Below the pieces are notes generated by a model. The model did not search any database. It was given only the letters and a program-made list of their open reading frames with translations, and had not been told where the DNA came from. Position numbers and translations under genes: made by a program. This document shows positions 1-11,239 of a stretch of DNA of 64,000 nt, piece by piece (position 1 is the stretch's first letter; each line of letters begins with the position of its first letter). The stretch is from Acanthosepion pharaonis (taxonomy: Eukaryota; Mollusca; Cephalopoda; Sepiida; Sepiidae), in contig CAHIKZ030001196.1 of the NCBI GenBank assembly GCA_903632075.3, positions 310,001 to 374,000 of the forward strand. The letters run 5' to 3'.

Positions 1-89
1 TCTTTTTTGGCGGGGACAAGGCAAGTCGCGACCAGTTGTGCTCGTCCCAGGTTCTGTCTCATGTCCGCCACACTCACCAGTTCAGTTTC

Positions 90-1096
90 TTACTATTCAG
101 TTGTGATGTTACATAATATCTTTATAGATACTGTATTTGCTGGTGTCAAGAATTCATTCTTTTTATTTTATTAAATTATGCTTAGCTGTGGGTTTAAATA
201 TCTCAAAGGCATTTGACAGGGTTTGACATACTCGTCTTCTACACAAAATGAAAGGTTATGGTGTCTCTGGCTGAATTTTTGATTTGATCCAATCTTATTT
301 AACAAATCAGTTAATGCAAGTCGTGTTGAATAGCCACTCCTCTAGATCTTTTTACATTAATTTGAATGTCAGCAGGGATCTGTCATTGAACCTACTTTCT
401 TTTTTTCTTAGCTTCAAATAAATAAAATAAAAATACATCCTCCAGTTTTTTTTATTTGTCATATTTGCATCTGTATGCATATAGTTTGACTGACATCCAT
501 GAAAATAATATACCTTAGATCTTATGGCATATCTAGACAAGATGTCTTTGCATGTGTGCTTGAAATCTCAAATCCATATAGTATATGGTGGCTTTCCCAT
601 CTGAAGTTGTGCAAGAGATTTCAAATTTAATGTATTTCAAAGTACATTACAGGTTTCCAAGAATATTTCCTATTACATGTAAAAATGTTTGTTTTTACAT
701 CCATTACATTGGCAAAACCTGACCGACACACTTGACAATAATATGACATCTGCCTGTGTGTATTTGAACATGGTGTAGCAAATATGAATTTAGAAAAAGT
801 ATCCTTACACATAGCCCCAAAATATAGTTTTGCTCCAACATGTTTTTGTCCAATATGTGTTTTCATATAGTTCACCAAACATAACTTGTCTGAAAATGCA
901 GGGCTATAAACTTCACAAGAATATGATTTCCCACCAGTGTGTGTTTGCATATATCACATTGTATATTACAAATGAGGAAATGCAGATCCCAAAACCTGAC
1001 AAGAATATGGTTTCTCTTTTGTGTAGTTTTTTACTATTCAATTGTAATGTTACATATATCTTTATATATACCGTATTTGCTGGTGTCAAGAATTCA
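90..1096. repeat. pair of about 66-bp direct repeats (90-155 and 1031-1096)
   Basis: The two segments both run from a TTACTATTCA start to a common GGTGTCAAGAATTCA end and differ at only a few positions. They lie about 940 bp apart in the same orientation and bracket a LINE relic and the last decayed zinc fingers of ZNF gene 1. They may be a local duplication or ends of an interspersed repeat; I do not recognise the family. Confidence 0.6.
194..403 (+). pseudogene. LINE reverse transcriptase fragment
   Basis: Read from base 194, the plus strand encodes a degenerate LxISKAFDRV-x-H segment, then a KMKGYGVSG-like segment and a VSAG/LSLN stretch in the place of the GVPQGSVLGP motif. These are consecutive motifs of the fingers and palm of non-LTR reverse transcriptases of the Jockey/CR1 type. 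The frame is broken by stops at the tryptophan of the first motif and after GVSG, and the catalytic YADD motif is absent because the fragment ends before it. It is a short dead relic and may belong to the same LINE family as the 3' ends at 6655 and 18668. Confidence 0.65.
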
Positions 1097-2291
1097 GGTT
1101 TCTTTTCATGAAATAAGTCTTGAAAAGATTTGCATAACAGCAGGAATTCTGCCATGTTTTCCTCTGGGGTTAGCATAGGCCTACAAAAACCCTAACCTTT
1201 GTCCTGAAGGACACACAGCAAATTTTGAAGATTTATTTCAGGAAAAAAAAAACTGTATCCTTGACACCATCAAATATGGTATATTGAATGGATATGTTTG
1301 CCCACAAGTTTATTAAAAAATATGGTTTGTTTGCATTGTTTATTTTAAATGAAAAATTGTACAAACTATTGATTAACAGGACTAAGGTTTATAATCAGAA
1401 TGTGTCTGCATGTGAATTTGTAGTTGTTAATTCTTTGAAAGCTCAGATCCACATAATTCACAAGAACAAGGTCTCTCTCCAGTGTTTAGGTGGACAAGAT
1501 ATTTCAAAGGGACACATTACAGATTTTACAAGAATATTTTCTCTCCATTATGTGTAAAATTGTAAACACATTATATTTGAAAACACTAACCCACTTTACA
1601 TATCAGTACATGGTACAAAAGATGGGACTTCAGCAAAATTATCCTTACATTTATGACAAGAATATAATTTCTCACCAGCGTGTTATCACATATAAGCCAC
1701 CAAAACCAAATCCAGGATATAAGAATAAACTTTACCCGGCAGTAAGGCCTCTGAAAATTAAGGAGCATAGAACCATTTTTAATTGCTGTCTACCCTGATT
1801 CAGGGTGATAGCATCTGTTAGGGCCCAAGCTGTGGGCAAATAGGGAACCCTTAAACTGGGTTCAAAACACTATGAAAATATAAAAATACATTTTTATAGT
1901 AAAAATTCTAGCAATAGATTATAATAGTAAAAAAAAAAAATTACCAAAGCTTCCAAAGAAATTAAATTTTGGTATTAAATGACTCATAAGAAGTTGATGT
2001 GTTATTAAACAAAACCACCAAAACCAAATTTTTAGAAAGATAGAAAAATCCACAAATTTCTCAAGAATATTGTTCAGCAGTGTGTGTCTGAATATATGAC
2101 CAACTGTAGAAATTGCAGATCCAAAAACATGGAAAGAATATGGAAAGAGTCAATGTTGACATATGGCTCACCAATACTGATATCCCTGAAGAAAATGCTG
2201 TTTTGTAAATTGTACAAGAACAGTGTTTCTCTCCAGTAGAGATTCACACTGGATGCAGTAAATTTGACTTTTCTACAGAGATCCACAAAAT
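540..2291 (-). pseudogene. decayed C2H2 finger tail of ZNF gene 1
   Basis: Downstream of the stop of the 9-finger array, the minus strand still encodes recognisable but broken finger units, for example at about 2074-2290 in another frame, 1290-1780, and 627-950, where YSCEV and YYCQVCRSGF pieces are visible. The last unit (about 640-720) aligns with the last unit of the gene 3 tail (about 38070-38130), so the tail is ancestral and not random similarity. A repeat shared with 52455-52640 interrupts it at about 1790-1980. Multiple frameshifts and stops make it non-coding today; it could serve as 3' UTR of gene 1. Confidence 0.65.
1790..1980. repeat. interspersed repeat, also at 52455-52640
   Basis: The segment with GATAGCATCTGTTAGGG, a TGTGGGCAAATAGGGAACCC-like part and an AAATTGGGGTC-like part occurs in the same orientation at 52455-52640. 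A following piece with ATGACTCATAAGAAGTTG recurs at about 15160-15230. No coding potential was seen. The family is unknown to me. Confidence 0.55.
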
Positions 2292-3083
2292 TCATGTGGA
2301 TATGTTTTCTATTGTGTGTATTCGCATGTGGTGCTCCAAGGATGACTTCATTGAAAATGCTGATCCACAAACTTCACAAGAATATGGTTTCTCTCCAGTG
2401 TGTGTTCGCATATGGTGCTCCAAATGTGACTTTTGAGAAAATGCAAATCCACAAACTTCACAAGAATATGGTTTCTCCCCAGTATGAGTTTGCATATGCC
2501 GCTTCAAATTAGACATCAGTGAAAATGCCACTCCACAAACTTCACAAGAATATGGTTTCTCTCCAGTATGTGTTCGCATATGGCGTTCCAATGATGACTT
2601 CCGTGAAAATGCAGATCCACAAACTTCACATGAATATGGTTTCTCTCCAGTGTGTGATCGCATGTGGTACTCCAAATTTGACTCCTGTGAAAATGCAGTC
2701 CCACATACCTCACAGGAATATGGTTTCTCTCCAGTATGTGTTCGCATATGTCGCTCCAAAGATAACTTCCATGTAAATGGAGTCCCGCAAACTTCACAAG
2801 AATATACTTTCTCTCCAGTGTGTGTTCGCATGTGTCGCCTCAAATGTGCTTTCCGTGAAAATGCAGTTCCACAAACTTCACAAGAATATGGTTTCTCTCT
2901 AGTGTGTGTTCTCATATGGCATTCCAAAGATAACTTCCTTGAAAATGCCAAACCACAAATATCACAATAATAGGATTTGTCTTCAGTGTGTGTTTGAATA
3001 TGGCACTCCAAAGATGATTTCTGTGAAAAAGTAGATTCACAAATATCACAAAAATATGGTTTCTCTCCAATTACTGTTTCCAT
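2292..3083 (-). CDS. ZNF gene 1: nine-finger C2H2 zinc-finger array
   Basis: The 263-residue frame is almost entirely C2H2 zinc fingers. Eight residues are followed by nine 28-residue units from residue 9, each with C-x2-C, F at the core, L, H-x3-H and a TGEK-type linker. All zinc ligands are present in all nine. Helix contact positions (-1, 2, 3, 6) vary: QSSC, RLSC, RAHR, WLSR, QSNY, RSSR, LSNR, QSHH, MSSH. Such tandem fingers bind DNA in the nucleus; no KRAB, BTB, SCAN or other effector domain is seen. The start at 3083 is only the first in-frame Met of the open stretch: the frame runs back through a half-finger to about 3150, and an ancestral Met shared with gene 3 lies at 3328-3326 but is separated by stops. 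A splice acceptor lies at 3384-3386. The array ends in a short non-finger tail before a decayed continuation. Confidence 0.85.
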   Translation of the reverse strand: METVIGEKPYFCDICESTFSQKSSLECHIQTHTEDKSYYCDICGLAFSRKLSLECHMRTHTREKPYSCEVCGTAFSRKAHLRRHMRTHTGEKVYSCEVCGTPFTWKLSLERHMRTHTGEKPYSCEVCGTAFSQESNLEYHMRSHTGEKPYSCEVCGSAFSRKSSLERHMRTHTGEKPYSCEVCGVAFSLMSNLKRHMQTHTGEKPYSCEVCGFAFSQKSHLEHHMRTHTGEKPYSCEVCGSAFSMKSSLEHHMRIHTIENIST

Positions 3084-3383
3084 ATGGCACAGTGAATCTA
3101 AATCCTTACAAAAATTTGCAAACTTCTCAAGAATATGGCTTCTAATATTTACTCATATGCAACACTGTGCACTTGTAGAGAAGACAAACCACACATATCA
3201 AAGTACAATCTATATTTCTTTTCTACCAGTTAATGTTCTGTGTCTTCTGAAAATATAGATACACATGAATATTGTTGCATATATTTCTCTGTTCTTGATA
3301 GAGAGTTAACAGTTTTGTTTTCTTTCATTTAAATTCAGGATAGATTTTTGTGTATATCATGATTTTCTTTTCTGGCAAAATAT

Positions 3384-3400
3384 CTGTGAAGAAAAAGTAA
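3384..3400 (-). promoter_or_regulatory. splice acceptor before ZNF gene 1 exon
   Basis: On the minus strand a CTTTTTCTTCACAG polypyrimidine-AG signal ends at 3384. The same signal, with the same downstream exon sequence, precedes ZNF genes 2, 3 and 4 (ends at 23522, 35898 and 53627). Conservation in four paralogues at the same distance from the fingers supports its use as the acceptor of the finger exon. Confidence 0.7.
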
Positions 3401-3779
3401 TGAAGTATTAGCTGAGATAGTAAATAATATATGAAATTCATTTATATTTTAACAGATAAATTTAGCTATATACTAAGGCTAGTTGAGGCACATGGACAAT
3501 AATGCAGCAAACAGGAAAGATTAATAAAAAAATCAATAAGCTTATCTTCAATAATATCATTTTGAGCTGAAACATAATATACAAATACAATGACATTTTT
3601 CTGAAATTTCTTTTAAATGCCTGGAATAGTATTTTTATTTTTATTCTTCTTTCTACTTGTAAGCAAACTGTTTTCACAAAAGACAAGCAGACAACAGCAG
3701 AACAATTATGATATAAGGTGAATGAAAATAAGAGAAAGAACATTCATTTAGGCATGAATCTTGAATCTGGTAAAAAGTT

Positions 3780-4240
3780 TTAAATTTAGACCATAATATC
3801 CAAGTCAATATTTATATTTTACTTTAAAGATGAGAGAATGAGCTTCAAATATCAAGTAATAATGCTTATTTTATCACAAGTTCTATAGATGAAGATGGTG
3901 ATTTGAATTTGATAATTATTACTTTGTTGATATGAAAGAAACATGAAATGATTTAAAAACTAATGCTTTCATTCAATGAATAATAGATTAAATCAGTTCA
4001 TATTTATATAACATTTTTTATATTTTATATTTCTGAAATCACTTCATCTCAAAATGTGGCAAAAAGCATTAATTTTAAAGCATAATGACCAAATGAAGCT
4101 TTGTTTTTTTTCTTTCAGAATGAAGAATCAATTTCAAATATCACACAATAAAGTATCTTTGTTCTATGAGTTCTAAGTTCTATGAATCAAGATGGTGATT
4201 TCAATCTGGTTATTATTAGTCTGTTGATATCAACACAAAG
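3780..4240. repeat. local about 300-bp tandem duplication
   Basis: The stretch around 3830-3935 (CAAATATCA...TTCTATAGAT...GGTGATTTGAA...TGTTGATAT) recurs diverged at 4125-4232. It lies in the presumed intron of ZNF gene 1; the surrounding 3400-4700 is AT-rich with no gene signal. Confidence 0.5.
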
Positions 4241-4719
4241 GAAAAAAAAATCCTTGCATCATTAATAAAATCCTGAGATAAAAGCAATCTGTATTCATTC
4301 TATAGAATCACAGATATTTTTGAAACTGGTAGCATTAAAAATTGTTTCGCTTTAAATAGTTATTATAATATCCACTAGAAAATATTTTAGGAAAAAATCC
4401 TTGGCTTTCAAAATCTGTATTAAATCTGCATAAAATTTCAAGTATTTATTTAATAAAGGACAAAAATGATTTTTTACAAATATTCCATTTTAAATTTTTC
4501 AAGGAAACACGCTTCATGTGATTACCTGATCAAATTTACTTTTAAAATCCTAACCTTATTGAGTATCGCGCATTGTAAAGATACATTTATGGAGAAATTC
4601 TGTTTAGATTGTATCAGACACATACTCTAGAATCTATAGAAGGGTCATTAATGATGTGGGGAAGTAATGTTCAAATAAATTTTGCCCTCTTTTACAGACT
4701 GTTAATATTGTAACAAAAG

Positions 4720-4960
4720 CACCTTGTTGTAACCTAAGAAAAGATTACTGAATAAAAATAACCAAAATGAAGGTTGGTAATGGAACAATAATATTTATAA
4801 CAAAAAAGAACATACAAGATTTGCCAGTGGCACATAGTAAGTAATCAACTGCTAGTGGTGAGTTAGAAGTGAATTGCAAGTGAATCCCAAGTGGAAGACA
4901 ACATACAGCTTATGTCACTGTATTTATAGGAATTGGGACATACCCATTATAGTCCACTAG
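4720..4960. repeat. interspersed repeat, second copy at 38575-38800
   Basis: Both copies share, in order, GATTACTGAAT, ACCAAAA, TAATCTTTATAACA-like, a (C)AACTGCTAG(T/C)(G)GTG part and a TGTATTTAT...GGGACATA(T/C)CCATTA end. They are non-coding and direct. The class is unknown. Confidence 0.5.
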
Positions 4961-5540
4961 AAGCATGGCCCGGCGTTGCCCATGCTTGATTCAAAAATCG
5001 TACGACTCATACAGCACTGCACACACTAACCTGTTGCATAGCGTGACCTTAAATTAATCTGCATTTAGGAAATACCCAACCGGAAAAACATTTTTAAGGG
5101 TTGACCGATTGTCCATTTGCACTCTGTTTGGGGGGTGCTCAGAGGTGAAACTTCACATGGTGACTCCCAATGGCCTCCTTATAAATCTGATCGGCTTTCG
5201 CTAAAAACCAACATGCGGTTCAGACGCAATCTGGGTGTATCGGCTTTTGGGTTTTATCGATTTTCTGCGCTGTTTAGGGGTCCGTGGTCATGAAACTTCT
5301 GGACAACACTTCTAAAGGTAGACTCTAAGAGGGTGTCAAATTTGGTTGAAATGCAATTATTCCTTCTGTAAGCAGATTTTTTTGATTATCGATTTTTTCG
5401 GAACCTGAGTCCGAACTGAAAAATCGGGCTGTGTCATGTCCTTAAGGCGGCCATTTGCAAACTTGTGGTGAAAACCGCATAGAAATCAGGTGAGAAATGC
5501 GGCCTGGGTGAGGTAACAACATCCATGACAGACAACATGA
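4961..5540. repeat. compositionally distinct insert, unclassified
   Basis: About 580 bp that is clearly less AT-rich than its surroundings begins at an AGCATGGCCCGGCGTTGCCC motif and continues through CpG-containing sequence to about 5540. No open reading frame is convincing. It looks like an inserted interspersed element, but I cannot name the family. Confidence 0.4.
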
Positions 5541-5559
5541 GATATATAGATAGTAGATA

Positions 5560-6330
5560 TGTACAGTTTAACACACCTCATTGTAAAACTTAAATTAAAT
5601 GGTAAATCATGTCAAGAGTGGCTGTGTAGATAGCAGTGCTGGATTTACCTTTTGGTTTGGCTGAAGCCTAGTAATTTCAAAATCTACGGGAATTTCCAAG
5701 CTAGGTGAATAATATTTTTGGCATTGTCATAAGTCTTTAGAGAGGATTCACAAGTGAAATAACCATCAGTTTCTGTTGTTGTTTACTTTGCACTTAATAC
5801 CCTTGGGAATAACATGAATCCTCCTTTTTCCAGATTACAGTGAAAAATAGGGCAGACTTGGCTCTTTAGTCTTGATACAGCAACCAATGTGGTGCCCTAA
5901 CAATTATCAGAGTCTCATGTTCATGTAAACACCTATTTGTCTGCTCTAAAAATGACAATTTTCTAGGTGAAAAAAAAAATGAGTTAGAATCAACAGAAAA
6001 ACAATTTTATGCATATCACAATTTTAAAACATTTTTTATGTGAATTTAACTTAAAGAAATTTAGATGTTTTATTTATTTTTATTGATGCTGGTAAAAAAA
6101 AAAAAAAGATGATAGTAAGCACAAGTGATACTGACAGCCACAATATGATGATCTTACCGAAGGAGTTGAAGGACTGTGAAACTGGTGATCATGTGCCATG
6201 CACACGAGTGCATTGATTTTGTTATTATGGGCTACCATACAAATTGTGATAAATAGCACTGAGAAAAACTTTACTGCAAAAATATTAGTGCTTTTTAGCT
6301 TTGCATTGTCAACAGAGATGTGCATGCTGG
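5560..6330. repeat. composite interspersed repeat, related to 11240-13520
   Basis: The parts at 5610-5760 (TGTCAAG...GTGGCTGTG...CAGTGCTGGATTT), 5770-5900 (SINE tail with a TTTACTTTGCACTTAAT part) and 5925-6230 (ending in a GGATTGTGAAACTGGT-like part) recur in the same order around 11240-12400 and 13250-13520. The repeats are diverged and non-coding. Short frames across 6080-6420 look like chance. Confidence 0.5.
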
Positions 6331-6654
6331 ATTTTGTAAAAGTTTTAATAACATATACTATGATACATTTATTGAAACAAAAAAAGTTAAAATTTGAAAT
6401 TGTAAGTGCAATATTTTAAAAATTGTTACCATCACAGACTTAAACAAGTTTAAAACCCTACTTTAAATAATATATTCTCAAAAGATAAATTTTGGTTTTA
6501 CCTGAATGGTAATTTTTTTTCCATTGACATAAAGTAGAAAGATTATATTGAATCAATTGCTTGATCGGTTGTTAGGAAAGTTGGTTTGCTGTTATGCTCA
6601 ACAATTTTTCTCACCAGAATCTATCTTACACATTTCTAAGTCTATCATTATTCC

Positions 6655-7188
6655 ATGCTTTCAATATTACCTACCAAATCTGGTTTGGTGCCTCTTCTAT
6701 ATATTTCGAGATTCTTGATAAAATCCAAAGAAACTGCAATGTTATTAACCCTGACCTGGCATCTTGGCTTCAATCACTTTCCCATCATCAAAATTTAGCT
6801 TCCTTATCTATAAATACATTCATGGTAATTGTTCTGCTGAACTTTCCTCTATGGTACCTAGACTTTATGAATTTAAGTGCAGTACTAGATTGGCAGTAAG
6901 GTCCCATCATTTTAGTTGAAATTAGCATAGAACTTATGGTTACTTTTATGCTAACAGTTTCTTCTATCACATTTCTTGCTTGTGGAATTGTGGTTTCTTG
7001 CTTCCCAGGCAAACAAGTTTGACCTTTAAAAATTTAAATACATCTCAATTGTTATCTTCTGTCTTCTTAATTCTTGTTCTTTTTTGGTTCTTTCTCTTAA
7101 TATTGTTTTTTTTCCTCTTATTCTCTCACACTCGATAGCCCCTTGTATCTTAGTGGCTCTGTTGCCTTGCTTGGAGAGAAATGATTTT

Positions 7189-7193
<5 letters not shown>
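6655..7193 (+). pseudogene. old LINE 3' end (Jockey/CR1-like RT C-terminus)
   Basis: The plus strand encodes WFGASSIYFEILDKIQ, then NPDLASWLQSLSH and a SLSINTFMV part. These align unit by unit with the better preserved C-terminus at 18668-19060. Several frameshifts and stops break it. The 3' UTR motif with GTATCTTAGTGGCTCTGTTGCC resembles the 3' end of the 18668 copy, and the element stops where a TA microsatellite begins. This is an old, 5'-truncated insertion. Confidence 0.7.

Positions 7194-7243
<50 letters not shown>
7190..7243. repeat. (TA)n microsatellite
   Basis: About 50 bp of uninterrupted TA dinucleotides follow the 3' end of the old LINE copy; it may have grown from the LINE tail. 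Confidence 0.95.
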
Positions 7244-7246
<3 letters not shown>

Positions 7247-7249
7247 TTT

Positions 7250-8223
7250 CATAATTTATGCATTTTTAAACATGGTATACTAATTTTTTAGTGAATCAGT
7301 GTAAAACAATTCTTCCCACCCCATTAAAAAATATACACGCGATTATGAAAACAAGGGTTGAAACATACTCCCAACAACACTCCATCCCAATATTTTTCCA
7401 AAGTCTTTTAATCAAATACCCTACTGAATTCGCTAGAAAAAGTCAATAATATTAATAATTAAGTTCAGAAAATTTCATTTGAATCAGATTATTTTCGGAT
7501 TTAGGGCAAATAAAATGACAAGACTTGAGGGGGAAAAAAAGTATCCATTTTTTTTGTTGGTGGCAAAAAAAAAAAAGAACGTTTTTAATTTAAAGAAGTA
7601 ATATTTAATAAGAGTTTATTTTCTTTTTTATCATACTGTGATTTAATTTGTAGTAGTAGTAGTAATAATAATAAAAAACTTCAAAAAGGGAAATGACAAA
7701 AATAAAAATCTTTACAATCTTTTAGATACAGTCTCAAGATTCGGGGCCATAATTCGCACGAGAAAAAAAGAGAAAAAAAAAAAAGGTAATAGAAAATTTC
7801 CCAGACCTTTTTGGAAAGCAAGAGTTGCAGAACAAAGAATTTGTGAACATTGTTGCTGCAATATTACCTTCTTGGTATACAAAAAAAGGTTTACTGTTAA
7901 ATGTATTTCTGGAGATGTCCTAAAAAAACAGCTTCCTGTAGGATAAAAAATACCTTTCAGAAAATGGCTCATTTTTTTTCATCCTCAACAAACTTTATAT
8001 AGTGAATAGCTGGCTTCATCTAAAAAAAAAACAAAAAAAAAAAACGTTTCCTTGGAGAAAAAGGAACCAACAAGCAAGCTTCTGCTCGAATAGAAATCTG
8101 AATTTATATTTCGAAGAAAAAAATGTATTTCAAATATATTTCCAAATATAGTATTTGGAAACATATTTATTTTTAAATACAATGAACAATAACATAACTT
8201 TTTAACATGCAATTATGGCCCAG
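7250..8223. other. AT-rich stretch, no gene seen
   Basis: Very AT-rich sequence with A- and T-runs. Short frames on the minus strand at 7712-8212 have low-complexity translations rich in F, L and K and no recognisable domain. It falls in the presumed intron of ZNF gene 1. Confidence 0.5.
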
Positions 8224-8831
8224 CGGTAAATTTTCATTTTAACACCTGAGCGTCATTTACTGCTGAACTATTTTCTTTCAGAAATTAGTACGCGCTTCAG
8301 TAAAGCGATTTTTTTTGTACTTAATTTAAGAATAAAGTTAACTTTCAAATATATGTAAACATTGACAAATAAAAGAATAACAAAAGAAAAAAAAAACACC
8401 TAACCCAATTTGAAAGTTAACTTTCATCTTAAAAAAAAATAAAAAAATAAAATAACCAAAAAAAAAAATACCTAACCCTAATTTGAAAGTTAACTTTATT
8501 CTTTAAAAAAAAAAAAAAGAATAACAAAAAAATAAAACACCTAACCCTAATTTGAAAGTTAACTACAAGGAATTACTGTGAAGGGAGTAAATAGGCCCAA
8601 ATTGTATACGTCCACCGACATAATTCAGCACTGAATTACTTATCAATAAGCCGTTATGGCTGACGAAAGACCAGGAAAAAGTCCGATTTTTGGGGGGTCG
8701 TTAACATCCAAAAAGGTAGGTTTCTTTAATTGTTGATTTGAGTTCAGCATATACATTTGCACGTAAATAAGACTATTTGGGAAAAATTTGAAGGGATATT
8801 AGCACTTGGGTGTTAAAATGAAAATTTACCG
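8224..8831. mobile_element. 608-bp MITE with 23-bp perfect inverted ends
   Basis: Bases 8224-8246 (starting CGGTAAATTTTC) are the exact reverse complement of 8809-8831 (ending GAAAATTTACCG). The element is flanked on both sides by GCCCAG (8218-8223 and 8832-8837), a likely target-site duplication. There is no transposase inside. The interior carries three spaced copies of a CCTAACCCTAATTTGAAAG unit and an opposing copy of the GTTAACTTTCAAAT motif, so it can also fold internally. It inserted in the presumed intron of ZNF gene 1. Confidence 0.8.
8395..8568. repeat. three tandem units of about 70 bp inside the MITE
   Basis: A CACCTAACCC-AATTTGAAAG-TTAACT unit occurs at about 8397, 8467 and 8538, separated by A-rich spacers. 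The third unit is followed directly by unique sequence. Confidence 0.75.
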
Positions 8832-9057
8832 GCCCAGCTACACTTTTTTCTTAACATTTTTTTTAAATATGTAAATTAAAAAAGATTTTTTTTTAAATAT
8901 GACAATAACATGATTGAAATCATACCTGAATTTATTTTCATGTTATTTTGCTAAAACTAACAGAGAATAAAAACGAATGAAAAAAATGGTGCAGCAAATA
9001 ACGAGCTTTTTTTTTTTTTTTTTTTAAAATCAAAATTATTTGTATTCTTCTACTTAC

Positions 9058-9410
9058 CTTTCAAACCCAAAACTACAATGAGAAAAACAGAAATAGACGT
9101 TTTCTTTGCATTCAAATGATTCTCTTGAAATTTCTCTGTCAGCCTACCGAATTTTTGTATTGTTTCTTCAATTCAGATAATTTTGTCGTACTCGAAACGA
9201 ATGACACAGAGAAAGAATTAAGAAATGGAGGAAAAAAAAAAACGCGATGTAAATGTGAAATTATTTTAGTTTCGAGAAAAATATTTCACATGATATGTCA
9301 GCGAAAAAAGAAAATTAAACGGTGCCAGACAAGATTTGGTTCCTTGTCTTCAAAATGCTTATTTACGGATAAACATATTCAAATCTAAAACTAGTTGCAT
9401 GATGTTTCTT
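9058..9410 (-). other. candidate 5' exon block of ZNF gene 1 with splice donor
   Basis: On the minus strand the block runs from about 9410, with an AAGGAACCAAATCTTGTC motif, down to a TTTGAAAG|GTAAGT donor whose GT is at 9057-9056. The same block, ending in the same donor, occurs upstream of the other three ZNF arrays in the matching orientation. It shows no conserved open frame, so I read it as a mostly non-coding first exon with or without the promoter. The implied intron to the acceptor at 3384 is about 5.7 kb. Confidence 0.5.
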
Positions 9411-10700
9411 CATGGTCAGTAACATTGCTTCACCATCCGAAATTGCTCTCTTTCTCTACAATATCTCATATTTTTAATAGATTTTTTTAAATAATAATTA
9501 AAAATACAAATTTTATTTAAACCTACCTTGATTGCTAAAAGATGACCAATGGTGCAAAAATAAAAAAATAAAAACAAGGACATACTTTTTAGTTTTCTTT
9601 TGGATATTACTAAGGTCCGAAACCCCGGCTTATTAAAACAAAAAAAAAAAAACAGCAATAACATTAACAAAGTAACAAAATACGCTCCACCCTGTTTTTG
9701 AAAATTTACCAAAAATCAAGGAATAATTCGATTTAAAATAAATGAAAATTTTAGCACTTCACTTATTCATTAACGAATGAATTGTATATTGAATATGTTA
9801 TTTTATGAGAAAATTTTGTGAAAATACCTTTAGTTTAGTTTGAAGTTAAAATAGTAACAACCACCTTTAGATATTTCGTGGGCACATATATTGTGGTGGG
9901 GAATGACATATATTTTTATTTTAATGATATTTAAAAAATAAAAATCCCTATGATGTTCTTTCAGTAAAAACGATTTTTCTAATACAAAATCAGAGCTTCT
10001 TGAAAATTTGTCTAGAAACCATACAAAAAGAATTCAATACAATTCCCCAAAATATTGTACTGAATTAGAATTTCCATAATTTAAAAAATATTATTATTTT
10101 CTTGCTTATTAATATAGCTTCCAACTGCCTGCTACTGTCCATTAGTAGTTCTCTCTTCCCCTTCAAGGGGGACAGTTGACATTTGAATTGTCCAATCACA
10201 GCCCATAAAAAAATATCAGCAGGTTCATAGGGCCAGTAACACAGTGAGAGACATTTTTTTCTCCCTTCACCTCAAAATTTTCAAATATAGGATCACTTTG
10301 AATGGTGTATTTTGGAATTTTACAAAAAAATGGAAAAAATGAAAAATATCATCTATATAATAAGACTGTAATGTATTATTTTGTCTTTTCTTTTTAACCC
10401 AAAATTCACTGCTTCAGAATATCTGTTACTTTGGTATCTGTCTAGTAGCAAGCTTGTTGAGTTATTATGATGTTAATTTGGGGTTAATAAAGACAAACGC
10501 CAAATAACATGGGGTTTATTCGGTTGGTACAGATATCGCCTGAGTAGTCTATAACTAACTCAGCTCAAGAACTTCTCCCACCCTGTCTTTTGACATGCCA
10601 CTATTTAACGTCCTTGTTTGTAGACAAGTTCATCTTCAAGAGGGGTGGTAGGTTCCTACACAACAGTTACTGATGATCAATTTATAGTAAGCCAAAACTG
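9411..10700. other. AT-rich stretch, no gene seen
   Basis: AT-rich sequence upstream of the presumed first exon of ZNF gene 1. Around 10470-10670 it is less AT-rich and could be an old repeat end, but no boundary can be placed. No supported coding region. Confidence 0.4.
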
Positions 10701-10739
10701 GTAATCTTTTTAAATAAGTGGGGAAAATATTCACTCATT

Positions 10740-10930
10740 TAAATATCAATCGGAGAGCTGAGTTTGAATTTCAATTAAATCCATTGCGTTCATTTACGTG
10801 CTAATACCCTAGGGAAAAGTATGAATCCTCTTCTTCTCCCGCCAGCTATTGGTAAATAGCAGGACAGACTGGGTTCTATAAACTTGGATAGCAACTAGTC
10901 TAGGAGAAGGACAATTCTGAATTCAAAACC
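10740..10930 (+). repeat. tRNA-SINE fragment, 5'-truncated
   Basis: The segment from AATCGGAGAGCTGAGTTTGA through the CATTTACGTGCTAATACCC part to GGATAGCAACTAGTCTA matches the body of the SINEs at 43133 and 43674 downstream of their A box. The B-box region is mutated. Confidence 0.7.
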
Positions 10931-11239
10931 TGCAGAGGGTTGTTTGGGGATATTTTGACATGTAGTCCACCAGGTCTCTGTATTTGGTCCTTCAAAAAGT
11001 GTAGTTAATTCTGCACAAAGCCTTCACCACTATAAGCAAATCCTATGTGCTGGTGTCTGGGCTGTTGGTTCCTAGGAACTAAGCTGCTTGACTCTCTTAC
11101 ATTGAATACAATGGGAGAGTCCATCAAATATCAATATAAATTCTTTCAGAAAAGTCAATGATTAATGGGGTTAATATCTCTATATAAATTTGTTCAGTTC
11201 CAGAAATTGCTGATAAAAAACTGTTGCAAAAATACCTCA

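Noticed and set aside
8395..8568. CCTAACCCTAA strings taken as an interstitial telomere tract
   Set aside because: Only about two hexamers occur in each unit, embedded in a 70-bp repeat inside a MITE; no continuous telomere array exists.
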